A stretch of DNA of 64,000 bases from positions 248,001-312,000 of the forward strand of contig NZ_BDBK01000010.1 of assembly GCF_001612945.1 (NCBI RefSeq). Reading direction: 5' to 3'. Numbering within the stretch: position 1 is the first letter of the stretch; each line of letters opens with the position of its first letter. This stretch comes from Nocardia inohanensis NBRC 100128 (GTDB taxonomy: Bacteria; Actinomycetota; Actinomycetes; Mycobacteriales; Mycobacteriaceae). Below the pieces are notes generated by a model. That model worked only from the letters and a program-made list of their open reading frames with translations, did no database searches and was not told the DNA's origin. Below are positions 8,539 to 17,449 of this stretch, piece by piece. A program made the translations under genes and the position numbers.

Positions 8539-9902
8539 GACCGCAGCGCTCCGCGGCGGCGCTGCCAATCGGTCACGGCATCGGCGGACGCGTCCAGCTC
8601 GGCGCGGAACAACGCGGCGTAGTGCTCGACGATCTCCGAACCCAGCAGGCGGGCAACGAGTTCGGAGGAGGTGAAGCGGTCCAGCGCCTGCCACGGCGTG
8701 ACGGCCAGCCGTTCCAGCGCCTGACCGGACGGGGGCGGGCGCAGTTCGTCCTCGATCCCCGACAGGCCCGCCGCGATCAGCGCCCCGACCGCCAGATGCG
8801 GTTGCGCGTCCGCCCCGGGGAATCGGCATTCCAGGCGCAGCGACGAGCCCGCGCCCGCCAATCGCACCGCCGCCGTGCGATCATCCACGCCCCAGCGCAC
8901 CTCGGTGGGTGCGAAAGAGCCGGTGCGCAATCGCACGTAGGCGTTGACCGTCGGCGCCCACACCGGGGTCAGATCGGCCGCGGCGCGCAGCACCCCCGCC
9001 AGGAACGAGCCCAGCAATGGGCTCAGCTCTCGCGAACCGGCTTGCCGTGCACCGAGATTCGAGCCGTCGGCGCTGTTGAGCGAAAGATGGGCGTGGCAGG
9101 AGCTGCCCTGTCCGGACGCCTCGGAGGCCAGGTAGGAAGCGGTAATCCCGTGCCGGACCGCGGTCTGGCGCACCAGGAACTGCTGGATCATGGCATCGTC
9201 GCACGCGGCGAGCGCGTCGCGGTGGCGCAGCACCAGCTCGTACTGGCCCGGATGGGTCTCGGCCCGCGCCGATTCCGGGCCGAGCCCGCCTTCGCCCAGG
9301 ACCTCGCGCAACTCCGACAGCAGCGGCAGCAGCGGCTCGGTGCCGCCGAGTGCGTAATCGATGCCGTGCGCGGTCATCGGTGCGCCATCGGATCGATAGA
9401 AGGTGACCTCGTGCTCGAGCCCTACCGAGGGGATGATGCCCCACCCCTCGGCCGCCGCTAGCTGGGAGCGCAGGAACGTGCGCGGCGCGACGTTAACCGG
9501 CGATCCATCGGGCCAGATCGCGTCGCAGACCAGATACCAGCTGTCGCCCGATCCCGGAACCGGTATGGCGGTCGCCGGATCCGGCCGCAGCAACAGGTCC
9601 GAAAAGGTACCGAAATAGCGCGCGAGCTCGGGTGCGGCGGCGACTCCGCGCTCCACGGTCCACGCGAAAAGATAAGTGCACGCGCCATATCCGCTCGCGA
9701 GCACGGAATCGGTGAAGACCTCGCCGTCGATCTCGACCGCCGCGAATCGGGCGTGCGGGTCTGGCACCAGCAGGATCACCCGGCGCGGAGGCCGCGCGGC
9801 CCACCCGGCGCGTACCCGCTCGGCGGCAGCCGCTCGCGCGGCGAGCGTACGCGGCCCGGTAGGGCGCGCCCAACCGGCATCGGTCGCGGCGGCCGAGATC
9901 AC
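8535..9902 (-). CDS. glutamine-synthetase-like ligase
   Basis: The 455-residue protein has the glutamine-synthetase catalytic fold. It keeps EHE (163-165) in the glutamate/metal site, GQYE (219-222), CHAHLSLN with His270/His272, and a C-terminal RLECRFPGADAQPHLAVGA equivalent to the family's Arg-Glu and N-P-Y-L region. It is shorter and more divergent than GlnA and resembles the gamma-glutamylamine ligase group (PuuA-like), which joins glutamate to an amine using ATP. It overlaps both neighbours by 4 bases, so it belongs to the siderophore operon. A role in forming an amide or hydroxamate bond is inference; no acyltransferase gene is seen in the operon. Confidence 0.85.
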   Translation of the reverse strand: MISAAATDAGWARPTGPRTLAARAAAAERVRAGWAARPPRRVILLVPDPHARFAAVEIDGEVFTDSVLASGYGACTYLFAWTVERGVAAAPELARYFGTFSDLLLRPDPATAIPVPGSGDSWYLVCDAIWPDGSPVNVAPRTFLRSQLAAAEGWGIIPSVGLEHEVTFYRSDGAPMTAHGIDYALGGTEPLLPLLSELREVLGEGGLGPESARAETHPGQYELVLRHRDALAACDDAMIQQFLVRQTAVRHGITASYLASEASGQGSSCHAHLSLNSADGSNLGARQAGSRELSPLLGSFLAGVLRAAADLTPVWAPTVNAYVRLRTGSFAPTEVRWGVDDRTAAVRLAGAGSSLRLECRFPGADAQPHLAVGALIAAGLSGIEDELRPPPSGQALERLAVTPWQALDRFTSSELVARLLGSEIVEHYAALFRAELDASADAVTDWQRRRGALRS

Positions 9903-11716
9903 CAGGCCCCCTGCGGATCCGGTGCGGCCAGCGGATTGGGCACCTGCCCGAAGCGGACGTCGAATTCCTCGTCACGGTCGACCCGATCGAAACCCTCGCC
10001 CGCCAGATGCTCGCGATTGAGGGTCACGCGCTCGAGTTCCGGGACGAACAGATCCAGATCCGGCATGCGCCGCACGTAGTCCGGGAAACGTTTCAGATAG
10101 GCGCGGACGATGCCGCGCACCTGCTCCCACATGGCGGTCCGGGGGTAACCCAGGTCGTCGTAGGCGATCTCGGCCAGAAAGCGAACCTGACCCGAGAAGA
10201 CCGGCGAGAACAGCGATTGCGCCATCAACGGGGCCGGCCAGCGCAGCATGTGGGCGCGCGCCTCCGGACTCAGCGTGTCGTGGATGGGCAGATCCGCGTC
10301 GATGAGATCGACGCCCTGGGCGAAGTCCTTGATCAGCACCCGCTGCGGCCAGCCGTCGGAATCGACGACGAGGATGAGGTTCTGACTGTGCGGAACGAAT
10401 GCCACACCGTACTTGTAGAGCCAGTGCAGCAGCGGGGTGAGGATCAGATCGTAGAGGCGGCCGAACCACTCCGCCGGGCCCATGCCGGAGGTGCGGACGA
10501 GGTGGGTGACCACCGAATCACCCCAGGCATCGCGAAACGGCAGGGCCGCCAACGAGATAGCTCGCTCGCCGGCGGCGATCCGAGTACGCACCGGCTCCCG
10601 CCACAGGGCGCCCAGCGTCTCGTGGAAGCGGTACGGCAGGTCCTCCAACGGGCCGAACAGCGGGTGCCGCACCGACACCGCCGCGATCTCGCCGAGCAGC
10701 TCGAACCGGTATTCCTCGGACAGCAGGGCGTCGCGCCGCTGAATCGACAACAGCCATTCGGTGACGGCCGGGCCGGTGAGGGTGGCCGTGGAGTTCAGGC
10801 CGCGATAGACCAGGGTGTTGCGGATCGAACAGGCGGTCTTGACATCACGCCGGTCCGGATGGGCGATATTGGCCAGCGTGCGGACGGTCTGGTGCGGGAC
10901 GTACTCGTCGACCGAATCGCCGAGCGCCACGATCTTTCCGGTGGCGAGTTCGGCCGCGTAGAGGGTGCCGACGATCTCCTCCCACTGCCACGGGTGGACC
11001 GGCATCCACACGTAGTCGGCCGGTTCCACCCCGGCCGCGCGCAGCCGATCGGTGAAGGCCGCCCGGGTTTCGGCGTCCAGTTCCTTTGCGAGCAATTGCT
11101 TTTCATCGAGCCACGGCACGGATCGGAAGCTGGCCAGATCCCGGTGCACCGCGGCCCATCGAACCGGGAACGGCGTCCGGGCTTCCGGCGCGAAACGGGC
11201 CCGGTCCGCGGCGGAGAATCCGACGCGGCCCTTGTTGACGACGATCCGGGGGTGGCCGGGCAGCCTGCTGTCAGCGAGATCGTAAGGAAGAGAGGCGAGT
11301 TCGGCCGCCATGATGTGCTCGGACAACCGCATCGCCTCATTGGACACGGTGGCGGTGAGTTCGGCGAGCACGTCGGCCAGGCGCAGGCCGGAAAGACCCA
11401 GCAATGCCCGGGCGTCGACCAGCAGCGCGCGCGGATCGTCGGCGGGCACCTGGACGGCGGTCCCGTCCTCCCGGGTCGCCGAACCAGCGGTGACAACCCA
11501 GGATTCGAACGCACCGCGCCGGGCACGGAACCGGTACACGACACCGTCCGGCAGCGGCAGCCGCCAGGCCGGATCGGTGCCGTCGGTCACCGGCGCCGGG
11601 TCGGGCTCGGGCCGGAACAACATCTCGTAGGAGAGTTCGCCGAGCATCTTCTCGGTGATCAATCTCCCGGCGCGCCGCCAATGCGTCTGTGATTCCGATG
11701 AAAGTCGCTGCGTCAC
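9899..11716 (-). CDS. IucA/IucC-family siderophore synthetase
   Basis: The 605-residue protein matches NRPS-independent siderophore synthetases in length and motifs: GHPRIVVNKGRVGFS, VHPWQWEEI, TLANIAHPDRRDVKTACSIR and the C-terminal FhuF-like part with PHSQNLILV and IKDFAQGVDLI. Such enzymes adenylate a carboxylate and condense it with an amine or hydroxylamine. Only one synthetase is present, as in the DesD type. The GTG at 11716 overlaps the hydroxylase stop by 4 bases; the frame further upstream is an Arg-rich shadow. Confidence 0.93.
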   Translation of the reverse strand: MTQRLSSESQTHWRRAGRLITEKMLGELSYEMLFRPEPDPAPVTDGTDPAWRLPLPDGVVYRFRARRGAFESWVVTAGSATREDGTAVQVPADDPRALLVDARALLGLSGLRLADVLAELTATVSNEAMRLSEHIMAAELASLPYDLADSRLPGHPRIVVNKGRVGFSAADRARFAPEARTPFPVRWAAVHRDLASFRSVPWLDEKQLLAKELDAETRAAFTDRLRAAGVEPADYVWMPVHPWQWEEIVGTLYAAELATGKIVALGDSVDEYVPHQTVRTLANIAHPDRRDVKTACSIRNTLVYRGLNSTATLTGPAVTEWLLSIQRRDALLSEEYRFELLGEIAAVSVRHPLFGPLEDLPYRFHETLGALWREPVRTRIAAGERAISLAALPFRDAWGDSVVTHLVRTSGMGPAEWFGRLYDLILTPLLHWLYKYGVAFVPHSQNLILVVDSDGWPQRVLIKDFAQGVDLIDADLPIHDTLSPEARAHMLRWPAPLMAQSLFSPVFSGQVRFLAEIAYDDLGYPRTAMWEQVRGIVRAYLKRFPDYVRRMPDLDLFVPELERVTLNREHLAGEGFDRVDRDEEFDVRFGQVPNPLAAPDPQGAW

Positions 11717-13113
11717 TGCGCATCTCCGTTCTGGTTCAAGGTGGTGGCGTACTCGTCGGCGTCCTCCGGCACGGGGATGGCGCCGATCCCGAAGGAGGTG
11801 AAGGCGGTGCGCTCGGGCAGCGGATAGGTCTCGACGCCGGTGAGGGCATTGATGATCACCGCCGAACGCCAGGCGGCCAGCCCCAGGTCCGGCGTGCCGA
11901 CGCCGTGGGTGTGATCCTCGAAGTTCTGGACGAACACGGACCCGCCGATCGCCGGATCGAGCACGAGCCGCTGTGTGGCATCGACCAGCGGGCGGTGCCC
12001 GGTGTCGGTGCGCAAATAGGGCCGCAGCGGCGCCAGCACGGCATCGACGGGCCGCTTGCGGTAGCCGGTGGCCAGCACCACGGCGTCGGTGCGCAGCTCG
12101 CGCCGGGCACCCTGATCCCGTTGTTCCACATGCAGTTCCAGATGGCGGCCGCGCCGTCGCGCGCCGGTCACCGCCACCCCCGGGGTGAGGGTCACATCCG
12201 GCCAATTCCCATCGAAACTGCGGTGGTAGAGCTCATCGTGAATCTCACCGAGGGTCGTAGCGCTCACGCCCTTGTACAGCTGCCACTGCTGCGGCCACAA
12301 CCGATCCCGCGCGTCCTCCGGCAGCTGGTGAAAATACCGGGTGTAGTCGGGAGTGAACTGTTCCAGCCCGAGCTTGCTGTACTCCATGGGCGCGAAAGCG
12401 GGCGTGCGGGCGACCCAGGTCAGCCCCTCACGCAACGGCGGCCGGTGACGCAACAGATCGAGCAGCACCTCCGCGCCGGACTGGCCCGCTCCGACCACGG
12501 TGATGTGGTCGGCCGCGAGCAGGCGTTCCCGGTTCCGCAGATAGTCCGCGGCATGCATCACCGGAGTCGAAGGGTCGTCGAGCAGGGATCGCAGCGGTGC
12601 CGGAACGTGCGGTTCGGTGCCCACCCCGAGGGCCACATTGCGGGCGTGGACGCGGCCGCGACGGCCGGTCGGCCCGGCGGCGTCGAGTTCGGTGTAGTCG
12701 ATATGGAAGGCGGCGGCCTCGCCATCCCACCCGATCCGCTCGATCCGACGGCCGAATCGCACGGACGGCAAGCGCTCACTGGCCCAGCGGCAGTAGTGGT
12801 CGTACTCGGCGCGCCGAATGTGGAACCGTTCGGCGAAATAGAACGGGAACAACCGCCCCTGACTGCGCAGATAGTTGAGAAACGAATAGGGACTGCGGGG
12901 TTCGACCAGGCTCACCAGGTCCGCGAGGAACGGCACCTGTAGCGTCGTGCCGTCGATGAGCAGACCCGGGTGCCAGCGAAACGCCGGCGACTGCTCGAAG
13001 AATGCGGAACGCAACCGCGGCACCCCGTCGGCGAGAGCGGCGAGGGACAGATTGAACGGTCCCGCACCCACGCCCAGCAGATCGAGCGGGTGGTCAGCGG
13101 TTCCATGCGACAT
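11713..13113 (-). CDS. amine N-hydroxylase, IucD/PvdA family
   Basis: The 466-residue flavoprotein starts with an FAD site (LLGVGAGPFNLSLAAL, near residue 12). It has the substrate-pocket stretch with WHPGLLIDGTTLQVPFL, an NADPH site VVGAGQSGAEVLLDL and the C-terminal ATGYR motif. The family hydroxylates the terminal amine of lysine, ornithine or small diamines to make a hydroxamate precursor. The ATG at 13113 is chosen over an earlier in-frame ATG because GGAGGA lies five bases before it. It overlaps the decarboxylase gene by 20 bases. A diamine such as 1,3-diaminopropane is the likely substrate, judged from the two genes upstream. Confidence 0.92.
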   Translation of the reverse strand: MSHGTADHPLDLLGVGAGPFNLSLAALADGVPRLRSAFFEQSPAFRWHPGLLIDGTTLQVPFLADLVSLVEPRSPYSFLNYLRSQGRLFPFYFAERFHIRRAEYDHYCRWASERLPSVRFGRRIERIGWDGEAAAFHIDYTELDAAGPTGRRGRVHARNVALGVGTEPHVPAPLRSLLDDPSTPVMHAADYLRNRERLLAADHITVVGAGQSGAEVLLDLLRHRPPLREGLTWVARTPAFAPMEYSKLGLEQFTPDYTRYFHQLPEDARDRLWPQQWQLYKGVSATTLGEIHDELYHRSFDGNWPDVTLTPGVAVTGARRRGRHLELHVEQRDQGARRELRTDAVVLATGYRKRPVDAVLAPLRPYLRTDTGHRPLVDATQRLVLDPAIGGSVFVQNFEDHTHGVGTPDLGLAAWRSAVIINALTGVETYPLPERTAFTSFGIGAIPVPEDADEYATTLNQNGDAQ

Positions 13114-14569
13114 CGGTGTCCTCCGGAGAATCGAATGCGGTATCGGCGGCCGCATCCAGCAGCGCGCGCAGATCCGCTGCCCGCGTGTGCGGATGCAGCA
13201 TGGTCACCTTCAGCCACAACAACTGTCGGCCGTCGGCATCCTCGGCCAGCGCCCGCCCGAGCACGGCCCGGCCGGTGTAGAGCAAGTGCCGCCGGATCTC
13301 GGCGACGAGGGCGTTCCCGGCGGCGTCGGGCAGGGCGTCGGCCAGGATCGGCCGGAACAGGACGGTGCTGATGCCGACCTCCCCAGCCCGCCGGCGCAGG
13401 GCGGGATGCGCGTCGACGGCGCGCGCCAATTCCGTTGCGGCATCGATACACCGGTCGACGAGCTCCCCGATTCCGGTGCGGCCCAGGGCGCGCAGGGTCG
13501 CCGCGATCTTGAGCACATCAGGTCGCCGCGAGGTACGCAGCGATCGGCCGAGTACATCGGGCAACCCGGCCGCGGTGTCGTCATCGGCATTGAGATAGGC
13601 CGCGCGCAGCGACAAGGCTTGCAGCGCCGTGGCATCGGCGACGGCGAGCACGCCCGCCGCGACCGGCTGCCAGCCGAGTTTGTGCAGGTCGATGGTTACC
13701 GACACCGCGCCCGGCAATCCGGCGAGCCGATCGGCGAACCGGGCGCTGAACAGCAGCGCACCGCCGTACGCCGCGTCGATGTGCAGTGTCGCGCCGTGCC
13801 GGGCGACCGCGTCGGCGATCTGCGGCAGCGGATCGATCAAACCCTCGTCGGTGGTCCCCGCGGTGGCGACCACCAGGGTGGGGCGCTGCTCGCCGGACAG
13901 GATCTCTTCCAGCGCTTGCACATTCATCACCCCGGCCGGACACGGGATGCCGACGGGAGTGGGCAGGCCGAGCGTCCACGCCGCACGGCGCACGCTGTGA
14001 TGCGCGTTCTCGCCGACCACGATTCGCAGCGGTTCGGCGGAGCGCGCCCGGGCCCGCTCCCGCGCGATGAGCAGGGCGATCAGATTGGATTCCGTTCCGC
14101 CGCTGGTGATCAGCGCGTCGGGGGCCGGTGCGTCCGGGTAGACGAGTTTCGCCAGTGCCCGCGTCGTCAGCTCCTCCACGACGGTGGCCGCGGGGGCTTG
14201 ATCCCAGGAGTCCATGGATTGATTGAGGACCGACGCGGCCAGGTCCGCGGCGACCGAGACGGCCAGCGGCGGGCAGTGCAGATGCCCGACGCAGTCGCGT
14301 TCGGAGGGGTCGGCCGAGCCGGCCGCCACCGCCCGCACCAGGGTCGTGAGCGCGTCGCCGACCCCGACGCCATGCTCGGGCAATATCGGACCGCAGGCTC
14401 GGATCACCTGTTCGGCAACCGATTCCGGCCCACCGCTGGGCAACGGGCCACCGCGGTCGGCGGCACCTGCCTCCAGTGCCTCGAGCACGGTCCGGGTCAG
14501 CGAATGCATTTCGGCGAGCCCCTCGGCCCCGCCCGCGACTCGCACCGCGCCAGGTGATTGCCCGCTCAC
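13094..14569 (-). CDS. PLP-dependent group II decarboxylase, diaminobutyrate type
   Basis: The 491-residue enzyme has the group II decarboxylase layout: HLHCPP near residue 95, SGGTESN, AGTTDEGLIDPL, DAAYGGALLF and the cofactor lysine in TIDLHKLGWQP. The best context match is L-2,4-diaminobutyrate decarboxylase (RhbB-like), making 1,3-diaminopropane, because an EctB/RhbA-like aminotransferase overlaps just upstream. Lysine decarboxylase (DesA-like) remains possible. The gene starts at the ATG overlapping the aminotransferase stop by 4 bases. Confidence 0.88.
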   Translation of the reverse strand: MSGQSPGAVRVAGGAEGLAEMHSLTRTVLEALEAGAADRGGPLPSGGPESVAEQVIRACGPILPEHGVGVGDALTTLVRAVAAGSADPSERDCVGHLHCPPLAVSVAADLAASVLNQSMDSWDQAPAATVVEELTTRALAKLVYPDAPAPDALITSGGTESNLIALLIARERARARSAEPLRIVVGENAHHSVRRAAWTLGLPTPVGIPCPAGVMNVQALEEILSGEQRPTLVVATAGTTDEGLIDPLPQIADAVARHGATLHIDAAYGGALLFSARFADRLAGLPGAVSVTIDLHKLGWQPVAAGVLAVADATALQALSLRAAYLNADDDTAAGLPDVLGRSLRTSRRPDVLKIAATLRALGRTGIGELVDRCIDAATELARAVDAHPALRRRAGEVGISTVLFRPILADALPDAAGNALVAEIRRHLLYTGRAVLGRALAEDADGRQLLWLKVTMLHPHTRAADLRALLDAAADTAFDSPEDTDVAWNR

Positions 14570-15900
14570 GCCGCTCCGCTCCGAACGGTCCCCAACGCGG
14601 ACTGAATGCGATCCAGCACCGAGTCGGCTTGCTTGTCGCTCAGCACCAATGGCGGCAGCAGCCGCACGACGGTGTCGGCACGGCCGCCTAGTTCGAGCAT
14701 GAGACCCGCTTCCAGGCAGGCGATCTGCAATGCGCGGGCCCGGCTCGGATCCGGCGGGAGGGATCCCAGCGGGTCGGGATCGCCGCTCGGGTCGACGATC
14801 TCGATGCCGATCATCAGCCCGCGCCCTCGGACTTCACCGAATTCCGGATGGTCGGCGGCCAGTTCCCGCAACCCGAGCCGCAGCCGCTCCCCCAAGGTTT
14901 CGGCGCGCGCGGCCAGCCCCTGCTCCGCGACCGTTCGCAGCGTGATCTCCCCCGCCACCATGCCCAAGGTGTTGCCGCGGAAGGTGCCGGTGTGATCACC
15001 GGGCTGCCAGACATCCAGTTCGGGCCGGTAGGCGATGAGCGCCAGCGGCAGACCGCCACCGACCGCCTTGGAGGTGACGAGGATGTCGGGCGTGACCCCG
15101 GCTCGCTCGCAGGCCCAGTAGTGCCCGGTGCGGCCGACGCCGGTCTGCACCTCGTCGATGATCAGCATGACGCCGTGATCGGTGGTGATCCGCCGGATCT
15201 CGCGGAGCCACTCGTCCGGCCCTTCGACGACACCGCCCTCGCCCTGGACGACCTCGAGCACCACCGCCGCCGGCGTGGCGACGCCGCTGCTCGGATCCGA
15301 CAGGAAATTCTCGAGCAATCGAGCCGACAACCGCCCCGCCTGCGCGGCGCCGACCCCGAAGGGACAGCGATATCCATACGGGTACGGGAGGCGGGTGACC
15401 GCCACGGTATCGGCGCCGGCCGCGCGCATCCGGGCCGGGCCGGAGAGCGCGGACGCGCCGAGCGTCATCCCGTGATAGCCGCCGGTGAAGGCGACCACGC
15501 CGTGTCGGCCGGTGGCGTAGCGGGCGAGTTTCACCGCGGCTTCGACGGCATCGGTGCCCGCCGGACTACAGAAGTGCAGTCGTGCTCGGTCGCGCAGCGT
15601 GCCGGGTAGCACGCCGGCCAGGGTGGCGCTGAACGCGTCCTTCTGCGGCGTGATCATGTCGAGGGTGTGCAGTGGCACCCCCGAGTCGAGCGTCTGCCGC
15701 AGACCCGCGACAACTTCGGGGTGGTTGTGCCCGAGAGCCAAGGTGCCCGCGCCGGACAGGCAGTCCAGATAGGTCCGGCCGTCGGCACCGGTGACGATCG
15801 CCCCGGTCGCGTTGACGGGAGCCACCGGGAGCGTCCGCGCGTAGGTGCGGGCGGCGGATTCCCGCCGCGCCTGTCTTTCCAACAGCACTGCACGCTGCAT
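14566..15900 (-). CDS. diaminobutyrate-2-oxoglutarate aminotransferase
   Basis: This 444-residue class III PLP aminotransferase has GAGTLALGHNHPEVV near the N-terminus, CSPAGTDAVEAAVKLAR, FTGGYHGMTLGASALSG, IIDEVQTGVGRTG and the cofactor lysine in ILVTSKAVGGGLPLALI. It resembles RhbA/EctB, which makes L-2,4-diaminobutyrate from aspartate semialdehyde and glutamate. It is the first gene of the siderophore operon. An ATG at 15906 is in frame, but GAAGG is spaced correctly only for the ATG at 15900. A partial iron box lies about 70 bases upstream. Confidence 0.9.
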   Translation of the reverse strand: MQRAVLLERQARRESAARTYARTLPVAPVNATGAIVTGADGRTYLDCLSGAGTLALGHNHPEVVAGLRQTLDSGVPLHTLDMITPQKDAFSATLAGVLPGTLRDRARLHFCSPAGTDAVEAAVKLARYATGRHGVVAFTGGYHGMTLGASALSGPARMRAAGADTVAVTRLPYPYGYRCPFGVGAAQAGRLSARLLENFLSDPSSGVATPAAVVLEVVQGEGGVVEGPDEWLREIRRITTDHGVMLIIDEVQTGVGRTGHYWACERAGVTPDILVTSKAVGGGLPLALIAYRPELDVWQPGDHTGTFRGNTLGMVAGEITLRTVAEQGLAARAETLGERLRLGLRELAADHPEFGEVRGRGLMIGIEIVDPSGDPDPLGSLPPDPSRARALQIACLEAGLMLELGGRADTVVRLLPPLVLSDKQADSVLDRIQSALGTVRSGAA

Positions 15901-16250
15901 GGGCATACCCTTCGGTCATGATGCACGGGTGGTAGCTGAAGATTTCCCAGATCGAGAGTCTTGGGGAATTAGGTAAGGCTTAGTTGCCCGAGAGCGCCCA
16001 AGGTAGCCACCGGGGCGGTCACATGTCAATCCCGTACCGGCGCAACCTGTCCTGGAAAACCCTTGACTGTCAACATCATTGGCGAAAGCAACGACAGCGG
16101 GGCAACATCGGCCACGCGGGTCTCCCGATCGGACAATCCGAATCGCGGACCGCGGTCATCGCGCCCTTCTCGGATATCACTCGGATACGCCAGTCGCAGC
16201 CGCGGCACCGGAACCATCGTCCAGATCGACCGACACCGCTGGGAGAACCG
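15901..16250. other. divergent promoter region of siderophore operon and chorismate mutase
   Basis: This 350-base gap lies between the leftward siderophore operon and the rightward chorismate mutase gene. Apart from the partial iron box at 15969-15987 I see no RNA gene or further operator. Confidence 0.5.
15969..15987 (-). promoter_or_regulatory. partial IdeR/DtxR-type iron box
   Basis: The sequence from 15969 reads TTAGGTAAGGCTTAG at its start, a near-perfect left half of the iron-box consensus, with about 12 of 19 positions matching overall. It lies some 70 bases upstream of the first siderophore gene, where iron-loaded IdeR could block transcription. Confidence 0.55.
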
Positions 16251-16811
16251 ATGTTTCGTCCGATGATCGCCTTCGCACTGGCCGCCGCGACCCACGCCGG
16301 CGTAGTGGCCGGAACCGCCGCCGCCGACCCGCAGCCGCCATTGTTCGAGCTGGTCCAGGCCGCCGCGCAACGGCTCCTCATCGCCGACGACGCCGCGGCA
16401 GCCAAGTGGGGCACCGAGATTCCGATCAACGACCCGCCCCGCGAACGCCAGGTGCTGGACGCCGTGACGGCCATGGCGACGGACCGCGGCGTCGATCCCG
16501 GCTACGTGCACCGGGTGTTCCGGGACCAGATAGACGCCACCGAGGCCATCGAATATCTGCGGTTCGCCCAGTGGAAGCTCGATCCCGCTCAGGCGCCCGC
16601 GGCACGCCCCGATCTCGCCGCGGCCCGAGGTCGTATCGACACCCTCAACCGCCGCATGGTCGAGGCGATCGCGCGGGACGGCGCGGAATTGCGCGCCGCG
16701 GACTGCGCGATGAAGGTGGCCGCCGCCGTGACCGTCGCGGTGCCGACCCTGCGGCTGTCGCCCGACTACGCGCTCGCGCTCACCCGGGCGACCCGCTCGT
16801 ACTGCGGGTAG
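16251..16811 (+). CDS. secreted chorismate mutase
   Basis: The 186-residue protein has a signal peptide ending near AAADP (residue 25) and the all-helical AroQ gamma fold of the exported chorismate mutases of mycobacteria (Rv1885c type): LVQAAAQRLLIADDAAAAKW, QVLDAVTAMA, VHRVFRDQIDATEAIEY and a late Cys pair. The enzyme converts chorismate to prephenate; its role outside the cytoplasm is unresolved in the family. GGGAG precedes the ATG at 16251, which is preferred over an upstream frame extension without signal character. Confidence 0.88.
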   Translation: MFRPMIAFALAAATHAGVVAGTAAADPQPPLFELVQAAAQRLLIADDAAAAKWGTEIPINDPPRERQVLDAVTAMATDRGVDPGYVHRVFRDQIDATEAIEYLRFAQWKLDPAQAPAARPDLAAARGRIDTLNRRMVEAIARDGAELRAADCAMKVAAAVTVAVPTLRLSPDYALALTRATRSYCG

Positions 16812-16905
16812 GGGCCGCGCCATCTCGGCCAGGACGGGGGAGTTCCGGTCGCGGTGACCGGTGCGGGTTTCTGCGCGGACCGGTCACGCGCGATGCTGGG
16901 AAGAG

Positions 16906-17274
16906 ATGGTTGGTCCAGAGCCGGACAAACCGGTATCGCTCCTCGAACCCGAACGCTCCAGGCATCGAACGGCGGGTGATCTCATGCACCATTGGCAGTG
17001 TTCTCCACGCCCGACCGAACCCGATGTGCGACTGAGTATTCGCGTGCACGGCCTACGCTTGGACTACGCCGCCTGCGAGAGCGCCGCGCGCGAGTTCGTC
17101 CGGGATTGGGAGAGCCATCGCGGGACGGGTTCGGTGGCGATCGTCAGCCGCGCCACCCGCGGTTTACCGCGCCTGCCGAACGAGCGACTGTTCACGCAGA
17201 CCCGAGAGCATTGGCTCCCCTACTACTACGGCCAACCCTCGCGAACTGTTCCTGGTCACAGGCCGACACGCTAG
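16906..17274 (+). CDS. hypothetical protein, 122 residues
   Basis: The ATG at 16906 directly follows GGGAAGAG, and the frame keeps high third-position GC. The product has no signal peptide, membrane segment or motif I recognise. Its middle (CESAAREFVRDWESHRGTG) reads like a short helix, and the C-terminus is Arg/Pro-rich. An internal ATG at 16984 would give 96 residues. Function unknown. Confidence 0.45.
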   Translation: MVGPEPDKPVSLLEPERSRHRTAGDLMHHWQCSPRPTEPDVRLSIRVHGLRLDYAACESAAREFVRDWESHRGTGSVAIVSRATRGLPRLPNERLFTQTREHWLPYYYGQPSRTVPGHRPTR

Positions 17275-17449
17275 ACGCCCCTGGTCCCCGGCGCGACACC
17301 CGTTCACCGGTCGCGGCCGGTATTGTCCGCCTTCGCTACGCCGAGACCCGAAATCCCCCGTTCGCTCGCCTCCGATTCGGCTCGTCGAATCAACCGGCAC
17401 GGATCGGAGGCTCGAACGGATCCGCTCGCATTTTGACTACGGTGCTGAT

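Noticed and set aside
10007..11692. 561-codon plus-strand frame opposite the siderophore synthetase.
   Set aside because: Arg/Gly/His-rich shadow of the minus-strand IucA/IucC gene with no recognisable domain.
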